Part shown: positions 12,225-22,119 of the stretch, in pieces
Layout of the letters: every line of letters starts with the position of its first letter
Numbering within the stretch: position 1 is the first letter of the stretch
Assembly (NCBI RefSeq): GCF_003967595.1
Contig: NZ_BIFW01000002.1
Span: 124,001-188,000, forward strand
Origin: Companilactobacillus musae
GTDB taxonomy: Bacteria > Bacillota > Bacilli > Lactobacillales > Lactobacillaceae
Direction: 5' to 3'
Length of the DNA stretch: 64,000 nucleotides
Notes under the pieces: generated by a model
What the model was told of the DNA's origin: nothing
What the model saw: only the letters and a program-made list of their open reading frames with translations
Database searches by the model: none
Made by a program: the position numbers and the translations under genes

Positions 12225-12276
12225 AAAAAAAAACCAAAAATAGAATCAAAATCTATTTTTGTGTTTTTTTATTTAG
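12225..12276 (-). terminator. Terminator after clpC
   Basis: An AAAAATAGA/TCTATTTTT stem is followed on the minus strand by GG and nine or more T residues. It separates clpC from rpoB. The remaining roughly 100 bp up to rpoB must hold the rpoB promoter, but no convincing -35/-10 pair stands out. Confidence 0.7.
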
Positions 12277-12378
12277 CATAACCACGGACAATAGATCGCG
12301 GCTTGCAATTTGAACTTTGAATCTCAAAAGAGATAATACTCTTAAACACTCTTCTTGTCAATAGTCAAGAGCCTAATT

Positions 12379-14874
12379 TTAATGAGCTAGTGTTGTTTTT
12401 CTTGCTTCAGGTTTATCAACTGTAATAGTTAACTTGCCCTTCTTAGAACCAACTTTAATTGAATCTCCAGCTTTAACCTTACCCATTAAGAGTTGTTCAC
12501 TAACTGGATCTTCAATTTCTCTTTGAATAGTTCTTCTCATTGGACGAGCACCGTACTCAGGATTATAGCCATCTTTAACCAAATCATTATAAGCTGTTGG
12601 AGAAATAACCAATTTAATTTCTCTTTCTGCCAAACGTTTTCTCAAGTTATTGCTCATGATCTTAGCAATAGCCTTCAATTGATCCTTAGTTAGAGCCTTG
12701 AAAACGATAGTTTCATCAACACGATTTAAGAATTCTGGACGGAAGAACTTCTTTAATTCAGCATCAATTCGATCCTGCATTTCTTTATAATCGTTGTGAA
12801 CATCCTTAGCACCGAAACCAACCTCACGATTGTCCTCTAATGATCTAGCACCTAAGTTAGAAGTCATGATAATAATAGTATTTCTAAAATCAACCTTACG
12901 ACCTTTGGCATCAGTCAAAATACCATCATCTAAGACTTGTAGCAAAATGTTAAAGACATCTGGATGAGCTTTTTCAACTTCATCAAGCAAAACAACTGAA
13001 TAAGGTTCATTTCTAACCTTTTCTGTCAATTGTCCACCTTCATCAAATCCTACATAACCAGGAGCTGATCCAATTAGCTTGGAAGTACTATATTGTTCCA
13101 TGTATTCAGACATATCTACACGAATCAAATTATCTTCAGAGCCAAACATAACCTCAGCAATTGATTTAGCCAATTCAGTTTTACCCACACCAGTAGGTCC
13201 TAAGAACATAAATGAGCCGATAGGACGATTAGGATCTTTCATACCACTTCTAGCACGACGGATAGCACGTGAAACAGCACCGATAGCATTATCTTGTCCA
13301 ATAACTCGTTTATGTAGTTCTTTTTCAAGATTAAGTAGCTTCTCACTTTCTTTTCTAGTGATCTGTTTAACAGGTACACCAGTCCATTGAGCAATTACTT
13401 CAGCAATATCGTCGGCTGTAACAACTGGCTTTTTATTGCTTTCAGTCTTCTTTTCTTTAAGCTTACTGATTTTTTCTTGAATATCTTGTTCTTCTTGACG
13501 AATCTTAGCGGCTTTTTCAAAATCTTGATCAAGAATAGCATTATTCTTATCATTCAAAAGTTTCATTGATTGATCAGTTAATTCTTCAACCTTGTTATTC
13601 TTAGAAACATTGTGGATTCTAACCTTAGCTGAAGCCTCATCCATCAAATCAATTGCCTTATCAGGTAAGAAACGATTTGTTAGGTAACGTGTTGAGAAAC
13701 GCACAGCAGCTTCAACAGCCTCATCAGAGATTGTCAAACCATGGTGTTGTTCATATCTTGGACGTAAGCCTTCCAAAATTTTAACTGAATCAACAGCAGT
13801 TGGTTCTTCAACATGAACTTTAGCAAAACGACGTTCAAGTGCTGTGTCCTTTTCAATGTACTTTTGATATTCATTAGAAGTTGTGGCACCAATCAATTGA
13901 AGTTCGCCACGAGCCAAAGCTGGTTTCAAAATATTTGAAGCATCAATAGCACCCTCAGCACCACCAGCACCAATCAAAGTATGCAATTCATCAATAAATA
14001 AAATAACATGCTTATCTTGATAAATTTCTTCAATAATTTTCTTTAGACGATCTTCAAATTCACCACGATACTTAGTTCCGGCTACCAATGAGCCCATATC
14101 AAGCATCATGATACGTTTGTTTTGCATATCGATAGGAACTTCTTTTTTAACGATAGCAATAGCTAGTCCTTCAGCAATAGCAGTTTTACCAACACCTGGT
14201 TCACCTACTAGAACAGGATTATTCTTTGTTCTACGACTTAAAATTTGAATAGTTCTTTCAACTTCATCTTTACGTCCGATAACGGGGTCAATTTGATTGT
14301 CACGAGCCATCTTAGTTAAATCTCGAGCCAAAGAATCAAGAGTTGGTGTTCCACCATTTGATTGTGATTGTTGTTTCTTTTGTTTATTAGCTAGACCAGA
14401 TGCAAAGCCACGACGAGAAGCCTTATTTGACATACCCATCTTACTCAAAAGTAATGACTTAGTTTTAGCCAAGCTGAGTCCTAAATTAACTAAAATTCGA
14501 TTTGCTAAATTATCAGCGTCATCAAGAATGGCCAATAAAATATGTTCTGTACCGATACGGTTAGCCTTATATAAGTTAGAAGTTTCTTCCGCATCGCTTA
14601 AAATTAATTGTCCTTTAGGGGAATATGGTAAATAAATTCCTTTAGCAGTATTAGATGAGACATCCCCATAACCTGTAAGATGTTCAATCTCCTCTTCAAC
14701 ATCTCGATCACTTACAGCTAGATCTCTCAAAGTAATACCGGCAATACCATCGTTCTCCATTGTTAGACCAAGTAGAATGTGCTCAGTTCCAACAGCATTA
14801 TGATGAAATGTTTTAGCTTGTTCTTGGGCTAAAACAAGTGCATTCTTGGCGCTTTCGGTAAATACTTTGTCCAT
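12379..14874 (-). CDS. clpC: ATP-dependent Clp protease ATPase subunit ClpC
   Basis: Hsp100 unfoldase that feeds proteins to ClpP. It has 831 residues. The N-terminal Clp-N repeat domain (about 1-145) opens [21 protein letters not shown]+ module 1 carries GEPGVGKT and the Walker B FIDELHTL. The middle (UVR-like) coiled region is rich in Lys and Glu (about 410-470). AAA+ module 2 carries [20 protein letters not shown] and a VGF-type ClpP-docking loop. The start ATG has AGAGGT upstream. The usual partners ctsR, mcsA and mcsB are not adjacent; tRNA genes lie upstream instead. No CtsR-type GGTCAAA repeat is seen at its promoter. Confidence 0.95.
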   Translation of the reverse strand: MDKVFTESAKNALVLAQEQAKTFHHNAVGTEHILLGLTMENDGIAGITLRDLAVSDRDVEEEIEHLTGYGDVSSNTAKGIYLPYSPKGQLILSDAEETSNLYKANRIGTEHILLAILDDADNLANRILVNLGLSLAKTKSLLLSKMGMSNKASRRGFASGLANKQKKQQSQSNGGTPTLDSLARDLTKMARDNQIDPVIGRKDEVERTIQILSRRTKNNPVLVGEPGVGKTAIAEGLAIAIVKKEVPIDMQNKRIMMLDMGSLVAGTKYRGEFEDRLKKIIEEIYQDKHVILFIDELHTLIGAGGAEGAIDASNILKPALARGELQLIGATTSNEYQKYIEKDTALERRFAKVHVEEPTAVDSVKILEGLRPRYEQHHGLTISDEAVEAAVRFSTRYLTNRFLPDKAIDLMDEASAKVRIHNVSKNNKVEELTDQSMKLLNDKNNAILDQDFEKAAKIRQEEQDIQEKISKLKEKKTESNKKPVVTADDIAEVIAQWTGVPVKQITRKESEKLLNLEKELHKRVIGQDNAIGAVSRAIRRARSGMKDPNRPIGSFMFLGPTGVGKTELAKSIAEVMFGSEDNLIRVDMSEYMEQYSTSKLIGSAPGYVGFDEGGQLTEKVRNEPYSVVLLDEVEKAHPDVFNILLQVLDDGILTDAKGRKVDFRNTIIIMTSNLGARSLEDNREVGFGAKDVHNDYKEMQDRIDAELKKFFRPEFLNRVDETIVFKALTKDQLKAIAKIMSNNLRKRLAEREIKLVISPTAYNDLVKDGYNPEYGARPMRRTIQREIEDPVSEQLLMGKVKAGDSIKVGSKKGKLTITVDKPEARKTTLAH

Positions 14875-14910
14875 AAATGTTACCTCTACTTTTTAAGTGT
14901 CTGTTTAGAA

Positions 14911-14938
14911 AGTATAATTGTGTTTTAAAAAAAAGCAA
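14911..14938 (-). promoter_or_regulatory. Promoter of clpC
   Basis: On the minus strand TTGCTT and TATACT are separated by 16 nt, about 37 nt before the clpC ATG. No CtsR operator or CIRCE inverted repeat overlaps it. Confidence 0.6.
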
Positions 14939-15106
14939 TTAATTTATCTTTTTAGCAATTTTTCCACTATAAATATTCTTACATATCTTTATACGTTTAT
15001 TAATTGCTTCCACTAGAATCCTAACACATTCGCACAACTTATACGCTTAATTCAGATTGCCAATCTGAACATTTCTATATTTACTAAAAATAATTCTTAG
15101 AGAACG
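14939..15106. other. Intergenic stretch between clpC promoter and tRNA terminator
   Basis: AT-rich DNA without a credible reading frame. It holds a short inverted pair (CAGATTG/CAATCTG near 15050-15068). I see no operator or RNA motif that I can name. Confidence 0.4.
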
Positions 15107-15150
15107 AAAAAAGGTAATCAATTCTTATTAGAATTAATTACCCTTTTTTC
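15107..15150 (-). terminator. Terminator of the tRNA operon
   Basis: The stem AAAGGGTAATTAATTC pairs with GAATTGATTACCTTT and ends in a T run on the minus strand. It lies just beyond tRNA-Gly. Confidence 0.8.
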
Positions 15151-15169
15151 AATTGTGATACTTCTCTAA

Positions 15170-15241
15170 AGCGGAAGACGGGATTCGAACCCGCGACCCC
15201 CACCATGGCAAGGTGATGTTCTACCACTGAACTACTTCCGC
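15170..15241 (-). tRNA. tRNA-Gly (GCC)
   Basis: Cloverleaf with acceptor GCGGAAG/CTTCCGC, D-arm TAGTTCAGTGGTAGAA, anticodon loop CTTGCCATG giving anticodon GCC, and T-arm GGGTTCGAATCCC. The discriminator base is U. The 3' CCA is not encoded. It is last in a four-tRNA transcript. Confidence 0.95.
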
Positions 15242-15251
15242 ATTATGACGA

Positions 15252-15324
15252 TGCCGACTAGAGGATTCGAACCTCCGACCCCCTGTTTACAAGACAGGTG
15301 CTCTGCCAACTGAGCTAAGTCGGC
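15252..15324 (-). tRNA. tRNA-Thr (TGT)
   Basis: Acceptor GCCGACT/AGTCGGC, D-arm TAGCTCAGTTGGCAGAGCA, anticodon loop CTTGTAA giving anticodon TGT, T-arm GAGGTTCGAATCCTC, discriminator A. CCA is not encoded. Confidence 0.95.
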
Positions 15325-15387
15325 ATTATGTCAACAACAATTAACATAATACCTAATAACTAACCTTTTTGCAAGGTTAATTATTAA

Positions 15388-15470
15388 TACGGGTGAAAGG
15401 ACTTGAACCTTCATGTCCAAAGGACACTAGAACCTAAATCTAGCGCGTCTGCCAATTCCGCCACACCCGC
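15388..15470 (-). tRNA. tRNA-Leu (TAG)
   Basis: Class II tRNA of 83 nt with a long variable arm (GTGTCCTTTGGACAT). The anticodon stem CTAGA/TCTAG encloses TTTAGGT, giving anticodon TAG. The D-arm is TGGCGGAATTGGCAGACGC. CCA is not encoded. Confidence 0.94.
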
Positions 15471-15506
15471 AAAAAACTTAATAAATCCACTAAGCATTTT
15501 GCTTAA

Positions 15507-15579
15507 TGGAGGATACAGGGATCGAACCTGTGACCTCCTGCTTGTAAGGCAGATGCTCTCCCAGCTGAGCTAATCCTCC
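15507..15579 (-). tRNA. tRNA-Val (TAC)
   Basis: Acceptor GGAGGAT/ATCCTCC, D-arm TAGCTCAGCTGGGAGAGCA, anticodon loop CTTACAA giving anticodon TAC, T-arm CAGGTTCGATCCCTG, discriminator A. It is first in the operon. CCA is not encoded. Confidence 0.95.
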
Positions 15580-15609
15580 ATAGTGTTTCTCGTTTGAAAC
15601 AACTATATT

Positions 15610-15639
15610 AGTATACCTTTTGCTCATAAAAGTTGTCAA
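15610..15639 (-). promoter_or_regulatory. Promoter of the Val-Leu-Thr-Gly tRNA operon
   Basis: Perfect TTGACA, an 18-nt spacer and TATACT on the minus strand, about 30 bp before tRNA-Val. This is typical of strong stable-RNA promoters. Confidence 0.8.
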
Positions 15640-15688
15640 CGAAAATTTTGAACTTAATTTAATTTTTTTGAAGGATGATTTTATAGTG

Positions 15689-15858
15689 GTTCACTGCCGG
15701 TTCCGAGACAAAAGAAAATTTTGGCTGGAACGCTACGGGCACAGATTTGAGCTAATTGAAGTACACAATTATCTCAAATACTGGCCTTCTTCTAAGTGGG
15801 TTCCCCACTAAGAAGAACTTCGTGGCTGAGCCAAATTTTCTTTTGTCTCTCCACCTAG
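15689..15858 (+). repeat. Structured intergenic repeat, copy A
   Basis: A 170-bp member of a four-copy family. The outer stem pairs GAGACAAAAG (from 15705) with CTTTTGTCTC (to 15849) and continues as AAAATTTTGGCT with AGCCAAATTTT. Inside are two hairpins, P2 (about 15745-15779, ATTTGAG/CTCAAAT) and P3 (about 15787-15818, TTCTTCTAAG with its partner). Unpaired constant motifs are GGAACG, GGGCAC and GGCCTTC. It begins GTTCACTGCCGGTTCC and ends CTCCACCTAG, both shared with copy B. No protein function is credible. It may be a structured RNA or a hairpin-forming mobile repeat. Confidence 0.85.
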
Positions 15859-16039
15859 TTTTTCCAAATTCTTTTTAATGTTCAGTTACAACGTTTATTT
15901 CTATATGCCTCAACAATTATTACGTCTCCATCACATTAAGTATTCACAATAAGAAAGCCTAATACTCGATACACTAGTTTATATTCTATTTAAGTAAGCA
16001 AAATAATATACAACTTGAATTAACGCAATATAAATAGCT
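15859..16039. other. AT-rich spacer between repeat copies A and B
   Basis: 181 bp lying between two inverted copies of the repeat. I find no open frame with a ribosome site, promoter pair or known RNA fold here. Confidence 0.4.
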
Positions 16040-16211
16040 CTAGGTGGAGGGGTGAAAGAAAATTTGGCTCAGTAGTGAAATTCTACTTAGCTCACGTAGT
16101 GAGGTTAGTAGAAGGCCGAAATTTGAAACAATTGCGACTTTCAATTGGTTCAAATTCGTGCCCACTACGTTCCAGCCAAAATTTTCTTTCACCCCGGAAC
16201 CGGCAGTGAAC
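16040..16211 (-). repeat. Structured intergenic repeat, copy B
   Basis: 172-bp copy in the opposite orientation to A. The outer stem is GGGGTGAAAG with CTTTCACCCC, so four base pairs differ from copy A on both sides and pairing is kept. P2 is ATTTGAA with TTCAAAT; P3 is TTCTACTAA with its partner ending AAGTAGAA. It lies directly downstream of the lysS terminator and reads the same way as lysS. Outside the stem, both ends match copy A. Confidence 0.85.
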
Positions 16212-16217
16212 AGAAAC

Positions 16218-16256
16218 AAAAAAAGCTAGCCCTTAAAATCAGGGCCAGCTTTTTTA
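16218..16256 (-). terminator. Terminator after lysS
   Basis: An AAAGCTGGCCCT stem pairs with AGGGCTAGCTTT around an AT loop and is followed by a T run on the minus strand, immediately after the lysS stop. Confidence 0.85.
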
Positions 16257-16259
16257 AAT

Positions 16260-17810
16260 TTATTCTTCATTATTTGTATTGTCTTCAGGTCTCATTGTTG
16301 GGAACAAGATAACATCACGAATTGATGGTGCATCTGTCAATAACATTACCAATCTATCAATACCAATACCTAGTCCACCAGTTGGTGGCATACCATATTC
16401 CATAGCTTCAACATAGTCGTTATCAATGTGTTCAGCTTCATCATTACCATTTTCACGTTCTTTAGCTTGTGCTTCAAAACGTTGTTTTTGATCAATAGGA
16501 TCATTTAATTCAGTAAAGGCATTACCGTATTCATGTCCTAAGATATAAACTTCAAAACGATCTGTGAAATTAGGATTATCTTTGCTCTTCTTAGCCAAAG
16601 GTGAAACTTCGATAGGATATTCATAAACAAATGTAGGTTCTTTAAGAGTATCTTCAACAAATTCTTCAAAGAATTCAGCGATGATATGACCAACACCCCA
16701 GAACTCTTCATAGTGAACATCTTTTTCATCAGCTAACTTACGAGCTTGTTCAAGATCCATATCTTGACTAAAGTCGATACCTGTTTGTTCCTTGATAGCA
16801 TCAACCATCTTAATACGCTTAAATGGCTTGCTTAGATCAATTTCTTCACCTTGGTAAGTAACAGTTTGTGTGCCATTAGCTTTTTCCGCGGCATGTCTGA
16901 AAATTCCTTCGACTTCTTTCATAACGTCGGTCATATCCCAGTATGCAGCATATGTTTCCAATGAAGTATATTCCGGATTATGTTGTGTATCCAAACCTTC
17001 ATTACGGAAAGCACGACCAATTTCGTAGACACGTTCAAAACCACCAACAATTAATCTCTTCAATGGTAATTCCAAAGCAATACGAAGATACATTTGCATA
17101 TCCAAAGCATTGTGATGAGTAATAAATGGTCTAGCACTAGCGCCACCAGCTTGAGTATTTAAAACAGGAGTTTCAACTGACATGAAACCTTCTCCGTCCA
17201 AATATTCACGCACAGCTGAGATGATCTTAGTACGCTTCTTGAAACGATCAAAGCTATCTTGATTGGCAATTAAGTCCAAATATCTTTGACGATAAATTTG
17301 TTCAACGTTTGTTAATCCATGGAACTTATCAGGTAATGGACGTAATGACTTAGATAGCATTGTAATATGAGTAGCTTTAACTGTTAATTCACCCATATCA
17401 GTTTTCATGATTTCACCATGAATACCTAAATGATCACCAATATCGGCACGTTTGAAGATATGATAGTTTTCTTCACCAACAGTATCTTTACGTACATAAA
17501 TTTGAATCTTACCACTTCTATCGCGAATATCGGCAAAACCAACTTTACCTTTTCCACGTTTTGACATCATACGACCGGCAATAACACAAGGTAAGTCTTG
17601 TTCTTCAAGAACTTCCTTATCCTCATCACCATACTTATCATGAATTTCTTGAGCTAGAGCTGTTCTTTCGAATCTTGAACCAAAAGGATCGATTCCTTCA
17701 TCATAAAGTTCTTGTAGTTTTTCACGTCTGACCCTCAATTGGTCATTCATGACTCTAGTCTTCTTTATTTCTTCTTTAGTTGGTTGCTTTTTCTTATTTT
17801 CGTTACTCAA
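16260..17810 (-). CDS. lysS: Lysyl-tRNA synthetase, class II
   Basis: Charges tRNA-Lys in the cytoplasm. It has 516 residues, slightly longer than most because of a charged N-terminal extension. The N-terminal OB fold (about 75-170, [14 protein letters not shown]) binds the anticodon. The class II core carries motif 2 ([18 protein letters not shown]) and motif 3 ([15 protein letters not shown]). The start is TTG with AGGGGG 7 nt upstream. It follows dusB by 15 nt, an arrangement widespread in Firmicutes, and ends at a strong terminator. Confidence 0.97.
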   Translation of the reverse strand: MSNENKKKQPTKEEIKKTRVMNDQLRVRREKLQELYDEGIDPFGSRFERTALAQEIHDKYGDEDKEVLEEQDLPCVIAGRMMSKRGKGKVGFADIRDRSGKIQIYVRKDTVGEENYHIFKRADIGDHLGIHGEIMKTDMGELTVKATHITMLSKSLRPLPDKFHGLTNVEQIYRQRYLDLIANQDSFDRFKKRTKIISAVREYLDGEGFMSVETPVLNTQAGGASARPFITHHNALDMQMYLRIALELPLKRLIVGGFERVYEIGRAFRNEGLDTQHNPEYTSLETYAAYWDMTDVMKEVEGIFRHAAEKANGTQTVTYQGEEIDLSKPFKRIKMVDAIKEQTGIDFSQDMDLEQARKLADEKDVHYEEFWGVGHIIAEFFEEFVEDTLKEPTFVYEYPIEVSPLAKKSKDNPNFTDRFEVYILGHEYGNAFTELNDPIDQKQRFEAQAKERENGNDEAEHIDNDYVEAMEYGMPPTGGLGIGIDRLVMLLTDAPSIRDVILFPTMRPEDNTNNEE

Positions 17811-17825
17811 AATTTTTCCCCCTGT

Positions 17826-18830
17826 CTACGAAATTTTTGAAGATCTCGCTTCTCGTTTTTCGTAACTTTCAACAAATTGATCTAATGTACCGAACACTTC
17901 TTGCATTGTATTTTCATTCATAACTTTAGCACGAGTTCGTACTGCATGGGGAATCCCCTTTAGATAATATGCTGCTTGTTGACGAAATTCTGGAACACCA
18001 ACATGCTCACCTTTTAAGTCTACCAGACGTTGGAGTTGAAGTTTAGCTATATTAATTTTTTCTCCAACTGATGGTTCAGGTAAAATTTCTCCTGTTTCCA
18101 AATAATGGTTCATTTCATTCAAACGCCAAAGATTTCCCAAAACTGCTCGACCGACCATTACTGCATCGGCTCCAACTTCATCAATCATCTTTTTGGCATC
18201 TTGAGGTGTTTTCACATCGCCATTACCCATAAATGGAATCGTTAAGTGTTGCGCTACTTCGTGTAAAAGTTCCCAATCAGAATGTCCTGTATACATTTGA
18301 GCCTTAGTTCGACCATGCATGGCAATAGCACTAGCACCAGCTTCTTGAGCAGCCAATGCATTCTCGACGGCTAAAATATGGTCGTTATCCCAACCAGTTC
18401 TCATTTTGACAGTCAAGGGCTTATCAATAGCTGAACTAACAGCCTTAACAGCCTCATACAAAGCATCAGGATCTCTTAACCAGCTTGAGCCAGCACCAAT
18501 TTTAGTTACTTTTTTTACTGGACAGCCCATATTGATATCAATAATATCGGCTCCAGTATTTTCCGAAACATAACGTGCTGCTTGAACTAATGATTCCTTG
18601 CTACCACCAAAAATCTGAATACTAACGGGATGTTCTTTGGGATCAACGAACAACATACCGAGTGTTTTATTATTATGATACTTAATTCCTTGGTCACTGA
18701 TCATTTCGCAAACAACTAATCCTGCGCCAAACTCTCGGGCGGTAACTCGAAAAGAAGAATTAGTTATTCCAGCCATAGGAGCAACAACAATCTGATTAGG
18801 AATTGTCACATCGCCTATTTTCCACTCCAT
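17826..18830 (-). CDS. dusB: tRNA-dihydrouridine synthase DusB
   Basis: FMN-dependent enzyme that reduces uridines in the tRNA D-loop. From the ATG with CGAGGT 7 nt upstream it has 334 residues, opening MEWKIGDVTIPNQ. The TIM barrel shows APMAGITNSSFR near the N-terminus, the DINMGCPVKKV motif with catalytic Cys, KMRTGWD, HGRTKAQMYTG, and the FMN phosphate site GNGDVKTPQDA with VGRAVLGN. A longer frame starts at 18854 but lacks a ribosome site. It lies between hslO and lysS and is probably co-transcribed with lysS. Confidence 0.95.
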   Translation of the reverse strand: MEWKIGDVTIPNQIVVAPMAGITNSSFRVTAREFGAGLVVCEMISDQGIKYHNNKTLGMLFVDPKEHPVSIQIFGGSKESLVQAARYVSENTGADIIDINMGCPVKKVTKIGAGSSWLRDPDALYEAVKAVSSAIDKPLTVKMRTGWDNDHILAVENALAAQEAGASAIAMHGRTKAQMYTGHSDWELLHEVAQHLTIPFMGNGDVKTPQDAKKMIDEVGADAVMVGRAVLGNLWRLNEMNHYLETGEILPEPSVGEKINIAKLQLQRLVDLKGEHVGVPEFRQQAAYYLKGIPHAVRTRAKVMNENTMQEVFGTLDQFVESYEKREARSSKIS

Positions 18831-18902
18831 ACTTTTACCTCGGATTTTTTTCAATTACAACTTGCAATAATAACAAATTTTCTATTAATATGGCAAATAT
18901 CA

Positions 18903-19784
18903 TTAATCCTTTTTAGCAATAATTTCTTTTAAATCAGCTTCTGAGAATTGATACTTGTTGCCACAAAACTTGCAGATTGCTTCGGCTCCATGATTTTCTT
19001 CAATCATGGATTGTAAATTATCCGTTGATAAAGTTGCTAAAGATTTAGAAAATCTTTCTTTAGAACAATCACACTTAAATTGAACTGACATATCTTCAAG
19101 ATACTTCATATCAATTCCATTCATAATTTTTTCCATAACTTCTTTATTGCTCAATCCTTCATTCAATAAAGTAGATAAATTAGGAATAACCTTTAAGTTA
19201 TTTTCAATCTTAGCAATATCTTCATCAGTAGCTCCTGGCAATGTTTGAACTAAGAAACCACCAGCAGCACCAACAGTTTCATTAGGATTTACAAATACTG
19301 AAACTCCGATAGCTGAAGGAATTTGTTCTGATTCAGCCATATAATAGGCAAAATCCATTCCAATTTCACCGGAAACCAATGGTACTGAACCTGTGAATGG
19401 TGTCTTCAAATGTAAGTCCTTTGTTACGCTCAAAGTACCTTTTGTACCAACAGCAGCTTTAACATCGATATGACCATCTTCACGAGCCTTCAAACTTACA
19501 TGGGGATTAGAAATATATCCTTTAGTATTTCCTTTGGCATCGGCATCAACAATAATTGCACCAACTGGTCCATCACCTTGAATACGAGTAGTTAATATTT
19601 CATCTTCCTTTAATGTCGAAGTGGCGATTAGTACTGAACCAATCATAGTTCTACCCAGTGCTGCACTAGAATTTCTCCAAGTATCATGTCGTTTTTGAGC
19701 TTCCTGAATTGTTTCTGTTGCATTCACAACATAAGCTCTAAACTTACCATCCTTTGAGATTGCTTTAGTTAAAGTATCCGTCAT
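18903..19784 (-). CDS. hslO: Redox-regulated chaperone Hsp33
   Basis: Holdase chaperone activated by oxidation in the cytoplasm. It has 293 residues. The N-terminal substrate-binding domain covers about 1-230. The C-terminal zinc switch reads CDC (in FKCDCSKERF) and CKFC, the four cysteines needed for redox sensing. The start ATG has GGAGG 7 nt upstream. A terminator hairpin between ftsH and this gene limits read-through, so it may be partly uncoupled from ftsH. Confidence 0.95.
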   Translation of the reverse strand: MTDTLTKAISKDGKFRAYVVNATETIQEAQKRHDTWRNSSAALGRTMIGSVLIATSTLKEDEILTTRIQGDGPVGAIIVDADAKGNTKGYISNPHVSLKAREDGHIDVKAAVGTKGTLSVTKDLHLKTPFTGSVPLVSGEIGMDFAYYMAESEQIPSAIGVSVFVNPNETVGAAGGFLVQTLPGATDEDIAKIENNLKVIPNLSTLLNEGLSNKEVMEKIMNGIDMKYLEDMSVQFKCDCSKERFSKSLATLSTDNLQSMIEENHGAEAICKFCGNKYQFSEADLKEIIAKKD

Positions 19785-19802
19785 ATATTTATTCCTCCGT
19801 TC

Positions 19803-19832
19803 AAAAAAGCGACTCTAACGAGTCGCTTTTTC
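19803..19832 (-). terminator. Terminator between ftsH and hslO
   Basis: AAAAAGCGACTC and GAGTCGCTTTTT pair around a 4-nt loop, with a T run on the minus strand. It lies directly upstream of the hslO ribosome site. Confidence 0.85.
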
Positions 19833-19835
19833 TGT

Positions 19836-22037
19836 TTAATTATCATTATTATTGTTATTACTATTGTCCTTTGAATCACTGTCTGAACTATCAGAATCAT
19901 TCTTAGCTGATTCATCAGCAGAATTGTTATCTTCTGCTGGTTTCTTATCAGCATCTTCTGAAGGATATGTAGTTTCATCAAGACCATCATTAGTTGATGT
20001 TGATGAACTTTCCTTACTTGATTCTTCTGATTTTTGTTTAGCAGCATCTTTGGCTTCAGCAGCCTTCTTAGCTTGTTCAAAGGTTGCAGCACTTTCACTT
20101 GGGAATTCTTGGTTAGCATCATTGGCAGGCATCTTACCTGTGTTATACAAGCTCAAGATTTCCTTTTCATCAAGTGTTTCGTACTTCAACAAGGCTTCAG
20201 CAATAATCTTATGTTGTTCACGATGTGTTTCAAGAATTTCTCGAGCACGTTCATGATCTTCATCAATAATACGCTTAACCTCTTGATCAATAGCCTTAGC
20301 AGTATCTTCTGAATATGAAGGCAATTGACGATAATTACCACCGCTAAATGGTTGACCGTTCTTTTCAAGTTGAACAGTACCCAATCTATCTGTCATACCA
20401 TATTCAGTAACCATTGTACGAGCAATTTGAGTTGCTTGTTCAAAGTCATTTGAAGCACCCGATGAAGGTTGGCCGACAATAATTTCTTCGGCTGTACGTC
20501 CACCAAGTAACCCAGTAATTTGTTCGTTTAATTCCTTCTTAGTAGCAAGGTTTTGATCGTCCTTAGGAAGCATGATAGCATAACCGCCAGCACGTCCACG
20601 AGGAACAATAGTAACCTTTCTAACAACTCGAGAATCACTCAATACTAAACCAATCAAAGCATGTCCTGCTTCATGGTAAGCCACTGTGTGACGCTCTTGT
20701 TCAGGAACAACATGATTTCTCTTAGCTGGACCAGCAATAACACGATCTTCAGCTTCATCAAGATCAGTTGGATCAATCTTTTGCTTACCACGTCTTGCAG
20801 CAACAAGTGCAGCTTCGTTTAGTAAGTTTTCTAGATCAGCACCAGCAAATCCTGGAGTTTGTTGAGCAATTGCTTTCAAATCAACATCATCTGTAAATGG
20901 CTTGTTCTTTGCGTGAACCTTAAGAATAGCTTCACGACCCTTAACATCAGGACGACCGACAAGAATCTTTCTATCGAAACGACCTGGACGTAGTAAGGCT
21001 GGATCAAGGACATCAGAACGGTTAGTAGCAGCCATAACGATGACACCCTCATTACCAGTAAATCCATCCATCTCAATCAATAATTGGTTAAGAGTTTGTT
21101 CACGTTCATCATTACCACCACCGGTACCAGAACCACGTTGACGACCGACGGCATCAATTTCATCAATAAAGATGATTGATGGAGCATCTTTTTTGGCGTT
21201 TTCGAACAAATCACGTACACGTGATGCACCGACACCAACGAACATTTCAACGAAATCTGAACCAGAGATTGAATAGAAAGGAACCTTAGCTTCACCAGCA
21301 ACAGCCTTAGCTAGTAAAGTTTTACCAGTCCCGGGAGGACCCTCTAAAAGAACACCAGATGGTATTCTGGCACCCAGAGAGACAAATTTTCTTGGATCTT
21401 TTAGAAATTCAACAACTTCAACAAGTTCTTGTTTTTCTTCTTCAGCACCGGCAACATCAGAAAATCTAACTTTATTTTTCTTTGGATCTTCTGGTTTAAC
21501 CTTAGATTTACCAAAGTTCATGACACGGTTTGCGCCACCACCTTGGCCTCCACGGCCCATCATTGCGAAGATTATAAAGAAGAATAATGCAAACGGAACA
21601 ATAACCGTCAAGATCAATGATATCCATTGTCCCGATTGCGACTTAGGAGCAGCAGTCGTCTTAACTCCCTTTGCCATCGCGGCATTGTTAATTCTCTTTA
21701 ACGTGTCATTGTTAGGCAAAACAGTTGAACTAAATGAAGTTACTTCACTAGAAGTCGTAGATTGATTACGGCTGAATAATGACACTGAACGTGTAGTTTC
21801 GGCCTTTTGAGCTTTCTTGTATTCACCAGTTACTTGATAAGCTCCACCAATTGGCTCTAGTTTGAAACTCTTCACTTTGCCTTGCTTCAATTGTGTGATG
21901 AATTGGTCTTGGCTTAACGTTTTTGATTGGTCTGAGGATTGACCACCAGCAAACCAACTCGCTGCAAGAACCAAAACAACAAAGAGCAAGATGTAAAACA
22001 GGCTATTATTAATTAACCTATTTCGATTATTTTTCAT
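19836..22037 (-). CDS. ftsH: ATP-dependent zinc metalloprotease FtsH
   Basis: Membrane-anchored AAA+ protease that degrades misfolded membrane and regulatory proteins. It has 733 residues. The N-terminus has one membrane segment (about 10-27), an extracytoplasmic region, and a second segment (about 135-160). The AAA domain has GPPGTGKT and FIDEIDAVG with the second-region-of-homology arginines. The peptidase zinc motif is HEAGH with a downstream Glu. The last 80 or so residues are low-complexity, rich in Ser, Asp, Asn and Glu, and probably disordered. AGGAGG precedes the ATG. It follows hpt, as in many Firmicutes. Confidence 0.97.
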   Translation of the reverse strand: MKNNRNRLINNSLFYILLFVVLVLAASWFAGGQSSDQSKTLSQDQFITQLKQGKVKSFKLEPIGGAYQVTGEYKKAQKAETTRSVSLFSRNQSTTSSEVTSFSSTVLPNNDTLKRINNAAMAKGVKTTAAPKSQSGQWISLILTVIVPFALFFFIIFAMMGRGGQGGGANRVMNFGKSKVKPEDPKKNKVRFSDVAGAEEEKQELVEVVEFLKDPRKFVSLGARIPSGVLLEGPPGTGKTLLAKAVAGEAKVPFYSISGSDFVEMFVGVGASRVRDLFENAKKDAPSIIFIDEIDAVGRQRGSGTGGGNDEREQTLNQLLIEMDGFTGNEGVIVMAATNRSDVLDPALLRPGRFDRKILVGRPDVKGREAILKVHAKNKPFTDDVDLKAIAQQTPGFAGADLENLLNEAALVAARRGKQKIDPTDLDEAEDRVIAGPAKRNHVVPEQERHTVAYHEAGHALIGLVLSDSRVVRKVTIVPRGRAGGYAIMLPKDDQNLATKKELNEQITGLLGGRTAEEIIVGQPSSGASNDFEQATQIARTMVTEYGMTDRLGTVQLEKNGQPFSGGNYRQLPSYSEDTAKAIDQEVKRIIDEDHERAREILETHREQHKIIAEALLKYETLDEKEILSLYNTGKMPANDANQEFPSESAATFEQAKKAAEAKDAAKQKSEESSKESSSTSTNDGLDETTYPSEDADKKPAEDNNSADESAKNDSDSSDSDSKDNSNNNNNDN

Positions 22038-22119
22038 ACATTTCCTCCTAATTACTTAGACGTTACATATTGTAACATTGGTGAACAGTAACACAATAAT
22101 AATTGTAACTCTAACTAAA

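Noticed and set aside
15620-15811. A 63-codon frame running through repeat copy A, with similar open frames through copies B, C and D (LER.GH.FE-like)
   Set aside because: No conserved start codon or ribosome site in the other copies, the C-terminal parts diverge, and the substitutions follow base pairing of the stems. The shared open frame over about 35 codons can be chance. It remains the main alternative and could be tested by codon-substitution statistics on more copies.
15689-15858. Repeat as a guide RNA of an IscB/TnpB-type or a retron element
   Set aside because: No nuclease or reverse transcriptase gene lies next to any of the four copies.
15689-16211. Repeat copies A and B as tRNA-operon or lysS terminators
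   Set aside because: lysS and the tRNA operon each have their own compact terminator. The repeats are much longer, have inner hairpins and conserved loops, and lack T runs at stem ends.
19781-20122. Alternative frame in the ftsH 3' end
   Set aside because: It arises from the low-complexity Ser/Asp/Asn tail of FtsH and has no independent start.
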